64,000 bases of DNA from Ulota crispa (taxonomy: Eukaryota; Streptophyta; Bryopsida; Orthotrichales; Orthotrichaceae): assembly GCA_963920765.1 (NCBI GenBank), contig OY987242.1, positions 11,744,789-11,808,788 on the forward strand. Direction: 5' to 3'. Positions 59,461-64,000 of this stretch are shown one piece after another (position 1 is the first letter of the stretch; each line of letters begins with the position of its first letter). The notes beneath the pieces are model-generated. The model had not been told where the DNA came from. It ran no database searches and saw only the letters and a list, made by a program, of their open reading frames with translations. A program made the position numbers and the translations under genes.

Positions 59461-62400
59461 CTAAAGGTCATGGCCATGGCTCTTGCAAATCTTGTCTAGG
59501 AATCTGCCCCCTAAATTCACAGGCCTAAACCCAAGTGCCATGGCTCGTGTCCACACTGTTTCTAAACGGGCCACGGGAATTGGCCCCATTTCATGATGAG
59601 TCCAACCTTCCATGGCATGTACTAATCCTCCAGCATGACAAGCATGTACCACATTTCGATCCAACGAATGCTGCACCATACCATAGCCACATACTTAGGA
59701 ATTTATTTAGGAATTAATTTGCAATTCACTTTTACAAGATAGGAAGATGGTATGTTATAAGCATCCAAGTTTGTCACTTTTTGCAATTAAAGAACAAGTG
59801 AAATGGAAGTTAGATGCAAGAATAACTTGTGCTCCTTAGCAGAAGGAAAACTTTGATCAAAAAACATTTTTTTATATCAAAGATTATTATAGTAGAGTAC
59901 TAATCATTAGAGTAGAGCACTAATTACTGAGAGAAGGTTGACTTGTGAGATAAGCAAATTACATGTTTAAAAGAATGTAAATGAGCACATAAAAATAATG
60001 CATTCACATAACATATCATGTTCAAAGAACTTTTCTAGTTTACCTTGCCCTTTTTCATTTTCATATTTGAGGGGTCAACATTTTGATAAGGTCAATTATA
60101 GGTGATTGCTCCTTAGTGCTTAATTTAACCAAATTGCACAAATTTTCATATGTTTTACCTCACAAGCATCCATGCCTTTGGTATGCTTTGGAAGACGCAT
60201 GGCGGCAAGTGCTCCATAAGTGCAATCCTTCCGCACCTTTGGCACAGTAGGAACCACAAATTGATGCATTTTGGTCCCTGGAGATGCCCACTGCTGGTTT
60301 TTGGCTGATGCTTGCTTGCCTAGCACCCAAGTCTACATAAATTCCAAATGTTGACCCAAATTTTAGCTTGTTGCTTGCATGTGGATGATTATCATGAAAT
60401 GTATTATCTGGAACATACATCTTTGTAGAATAAAATATTTGTTAATTTGGGAAAAAGTCTTTCCCAAAACCCATTGTTGAGGATACTAAATTTTGCATTT
60501 ATGAGAATATTTTGGTGATTTCAAGTGAGTTCTTTTAAAATCCTTTGAAGATATTTCATCATTTTGTAAGATCTTGAAGAAATGATTATAAAATAAACAC
60601 TTAAAACCACCAAAACTCTCTTAAAAACATAAAATTCAAAAAACCCAAAAGTATATTTTTTTTCCAAATTAACAAATATCACATTGTAGTTAGAACACCA
60701 TATTCATTAAAATGGGAGATTTCCATTGAATTGAGAGGTAATTGAAAGGAAATTCAACAAAAGGTTTTATTGCAATTTAGCTCAAGTTGAGCTAAATTGC
60801 AAAAAACCTTTCAATTCAACTAAAAACTCTACTTTTAATGAAAATTGCCAATTTAGGTTGAGATCAACATGGTTATTTTGAGAGGTGCCCAATCTTCCAT
60901 TTTAGTGAATACGGTATGGTGTTTTAATTTGTATTATGAAAGATATGTCTTCATAATTTTTTGTTATAAGAGCATATTTTAAAAAATTTGGCAAAAGTGA
61001 AAATTGTTTGACAAAAACCTCAAATCTCTTTTGGCCATGGGTTTCATTCATTAATATTCTCAAAATTCATTGTTATATATTCTAAAGCTTTTTGATTTAA
61101 TAAACATGACTCTACATGGAGGAAAAAATCTTATAAAATATAAGATTTTAACTTGAAGACTACACAAGTAATATCCTCCAATCTTAGATTTTTATTTTCA
61201 GGTTGCTCTTTGAAAAGTTTCAAACATCATAAAATGTATGGAATGAACTAGGTAGAGTTTATTATAAGCAAAAAAAAGGGATGTTGGATCATACAAGCCC
61301 TCCTACTTAGGGTTCAACAAAAACTTTACCCAATACAAGTATCCTTAGGCTTAACCTTTAGTTTTTTATTGTTTTAAACCAACTACACTTAAACTAATAT
61401 CTATGGAACACCTTTTCATACTTTTGAAAGCAAAATAGACATTCAAAATACCAAAACATCATAAGCAGTAGAAGAACAACAACATTGTAAAACTGGTGAC
61501 CTTTTACTAACGAATCAATCCATTCATTATACTGACTTGGAGCAAATCTGTAAAGAAAATGTTCTTGGAGCAGCTTATTTTGACTTAGCTTCTTACAAAG
61601 AAAATGTTTTGATACTATATGTGTATTTTCTTAGTGTGCCGAAAAAGAGCTTTGAACTCACTTGGATTAAACTTACACTCTCTTCCAACCAGTATCTTTG
61701 AAAGGTTGTATTTAAATCATCATTTCTTTAAAAATTATGCAAATAATTACATGTTGCTTCATAAGCATTTGCCAATCTGAAAATATTCTTCACAATTTTC
61801 TTCTATATGCCAATGGTGCTTACAAGATTGCATTGAATTTGGGAGTAATTTTTGCATAAATGTTATCCATGTTTTTATAGGAATTTGTGGCAATGAATAT
61901 TTTATACAACATTGCAAGTATGCAATAGATCCCCCATGACTTTAAAAAGAATCATTTCAAGAGTAAAAAAGAGATAGAAGTACCTTGCAATGTTGTGCAT
62001 CTTGGTATTTGGTGATGTGAACAAGATTGTGCTTGAATTCTTCTGGGCAATCCTTCACAATTGTTTCAAATCTGCTTGAAGATGTTGTCAACATCTGCAA
62101 TTTTTCACTCCTTTAATTGAAGTGCAAGGTTATGAAGGTGCTATACAAAAACAACACTTCTATGTATTCTCTTCAAGATTGCTCAACGCTAAGCTTTCCT
62201 AGTATTTAGAAGCATTGCTTACCAAAACTCGCACTCCATGTGTAGCTAGATAGATAGATATTGCTCGGCCTAACTTGGAAGTAGCCCCAGTTAAAAAGAT
62301 CTCATGTACATCTATAGGAAGTCCATTGAGAATGACGCCAGCCGTGAGCGTGTTGCCGTGACAAAGTCGCATTCTAAGGTTGGGTTGGCGCTTAAGGAAA

Positions 62401-63971
62401 AGCAAGCCTCCTTCATTGAGCTCCTCCATCTTACAATCATGAATTTTGTCATGGCATTATTCATGTTTAGCACATTTTCTACCAAGTAGCCAATGTTGCA
62501 TCTATAATTGGTCTATGAATTCATGGCAATACCCAAGCCATTTATAATTTAGAACATCAGCATTCTACAAAACTAGCAATCACAAAAACCTCCATGCCAG
62601 TTCTGAATTCATGCATTGGAGCATATTAATTTTTGAGCGTGTGCTTACTTTGTTCAATGCACCAAGAGCAAGAACTTTGGTGCCCATCTTGTCGGCTTCA
62701 ACAATAGCATTCTCAATCATCTTGTTGATGTTCTCCCGTCCATAGCCAATAAAATACTGCAAGTCCCCTCAATACATGATGTTGAATATATTAGTGCATG
62801 AAAGAGTGTGGTGATGAATGTAGCAAAGACTGCTCTCATAGGGTGACCAAAGAGTTCAAGTAATACATCAAATGTCATGCTTGGCTAGTTATGGATAGTG
62901 CAAAGTCTTCGAAAAAAAAGTACTGTTTCAAATAAAAGAGAAATTTGAAGTTTTGATCAGAACCCCTAAAATTTGTACAAAGATCCTAAATTAGGGTGAG
63001 TACATGTTTGGAAAAAGTAGGTCAATTCATGCTTGGAGAAATAGATCAAGAGAATGTACACAGTTTTGGATTATGTTTTGATCACCATACCCTTATATAG
63101 TCCACGTTTGTTTAAATATAAAATATTGTAAGAATGGAGGAAACATACGGCACAAAATTTGCTTCCAGAACCTCACTTGGAGTCGTTGGAGAGTCATGTA
63201 TGGAGAACCCAACGTCACATTGCTCATACAGATAGGAGAGGTGTGAGGACCACTAGTCGAATGACCACTCACTTAATTTCAGTGACCAAATTTCTCAAAA
63301 AACACGGGATAATTGGGTGGGAGAAAGACTTAGTGATTCGCAAATAGCATAATACAGTAAAAAGTGGGTTCATTGAGATGCTTGAAGGTCGAGATTGAGA
63401 ACAGGAGAAGCACACATCAGTTAAATATAGTTCTCACCTGGAATCCGAAGCGGGGCATGAGCCAGGTTTGAGCCGCGATGTCATCAACGCTGTATTCCGA
63501 GGCCATGAATGGAGTTCCGAACGCCCACAATGCAAGCACGATGGGGATGGTCATCGGTAAAAAGAGAGGAAAATACCACCGGTGCTGAAAAGCATTAGCA
63601 TGAAGCCCGATTAAGCCCGTACTTAAGTGCAACAGGGAATCATGCCCTAATGCATGCACAAGAAACACATGCTCTGGTGGTGGGGCAGCAGAAATTTCAG
63701 TGTGACCTGCAATCAACCCAACCACGAGCACATACAATCAGGTGATAAAGAGCTCTGTAACTCTAGCCTATCTGTGATCCAAGAGATCGACAGCAATTCG
63801 AACAGTTCCTGAGTGCATGGCTGCACCAGCGTCTATTACATACCTTGACGCACTCGTGCATGCTCTGAAGTTGTGGCCTTGTTGACGGTGCCCCCGAGGT
63901 AGTCGTAGAGTGGCATCGAGAAACAGTAATTAGTATTATGCTCCACTCCTTTGTGGTGTAGCGAATGATAC
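59461..63971 (-). CDS. CER3: CER3/WAX2-like cuticular wax protein (3' part)
   Basis: Seven exons of a minus-strand gene whose 5' part lies beyond the window: 63971-63844, 63706-63438, 62756-62649, 62429-62223, 62094-61984, 60332-60159 and 59670-59461. All junctions are GT-AG and in phase. The first begins with YHSLHH, the last histidine motif of the fatty-acid-hydroxylase-like domain, then [21 protein letters not shown] hydrophobic segment follows ([20 protein letters not shown]). The WAX2 C-terminal domain then runs [108 protein letters not shown] and [20 protein letters not shown]. The GATSKLGRA segment is more like CER3/WAX2 than CER1. In Arabidopsis CER3 works with CER1 in the endoplasmic reticulum to make alkanes from very-long-chain acyl-CoA. 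The first exon's upstream edge is tentative because the frame continues open to 64000. Confidence 0.92.
60431..60683. mobile_element. Family B-like MITE in a CER3-like intron
   Basis: AATATTTGTTAATTTGGGAA near the left is matched by the inverted TTTCCAAATTAACAAATATC at the right. The length is about 250 bp. It lies in the intron 60333-61983, 10 bp from the next MITE. Confidence 0.65.
60694..60923. mobile_element. MITE family C, copy 2, in a CER3-like intron
   Basis: It begins AACACCATATTCATTAAAAT and ends with a slightly duplicated GAATACGGTATGGTGTT. The central AGCTCAAGTTGAGCT palindrome matches copy 1 at 42.2 kb closely over most of the length. Confidence 0.75.
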
Positions 63972-64000
63972 CTGCGTTGGTTGAACCCATTCGATCCAGT

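Noticed and set aside
1-64000. LTR retroelements, viral fossils and transposase genes
   Set aside because: I found no reverse transcriptase, integrase, capsid-like or transposase motif in the open frames, and no long terminal direct repeats. All mobile elements seen are non-autonomous TIR elements.

Overview
The window is nuclear DNA of a land plant: AT-rich intergenic sequence, GT-AG introns, and plant gene families (a CER3/WAX2-type wax protein, a SABATH methyltransferase, an O-fucosyltransferase-like protein, an F-box/kelch protein). The compact GC-richer genes in a miniature-transposon-rich, AT-rich background suggest a non-seed plant (moss, liverwort, lycophyte or fern). That placement is inference, and I cannot name the species.

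Layout. 1-8.5 kb is gene-free and consists of nested terminal-inverted-repeat (TIR) elements. 8.5-11.3 kb holds an F-box/kelch gene (minus strand) with a tandem coiled-coil repeat and a decayed upstream copy of its own start. 14.1-18.6 kb holds a complete nine-exon O-fucosyltransferase-family gene (minus) with a GC-richer leader out to about 20.5 kb. 20.7-32.5 kb is gene-free: a cluster of about 0.92 kb TTAA-flanked elements, a 1.07 kb near-perfect palindrome, and an 0.8 kb TIR element. 32.5-35.8 kb holds a three-exon SABATH methyltransferase (minus) with TATA box. 36-53 kb is again gene-free, with a strand-asymmetric 30-bp minisatellite and several elements nested up to three deep. 53.3-54.1 kb holds a small two-exon gene of unknown function (plus) with a clear TATA box, downstream of a hairpin-forming promoter insertion. 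59.5-64.0 kb holds the 3' seven exons of a CER3/WAX2-like gene (minus) that runs off the window.

The genes do not form a pathway. Two of them, the CER3-like gene and the SABATH enzyme, belong to families with roles at the plant-environment interface (cuticle, small-molecule methylation). The most notable content is the repeat landscape. At least nine, perhaps twelve, elements begin CCC(C)T and end AGGG(G) and are flanked by TTAA on both sides. A related palindromic element supplies the unfilled TTAA site for one of them. TTAA target choice with CCC/GGG ends is the hallmark of the piggyBac superfamily, which to my knowledge is not well documented in land plants. No transposase is visible here, so these are non-autonomous copies. 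No LTR retroelement, viral fossil, tRNA, rRNA or CRISPR array was recognised.
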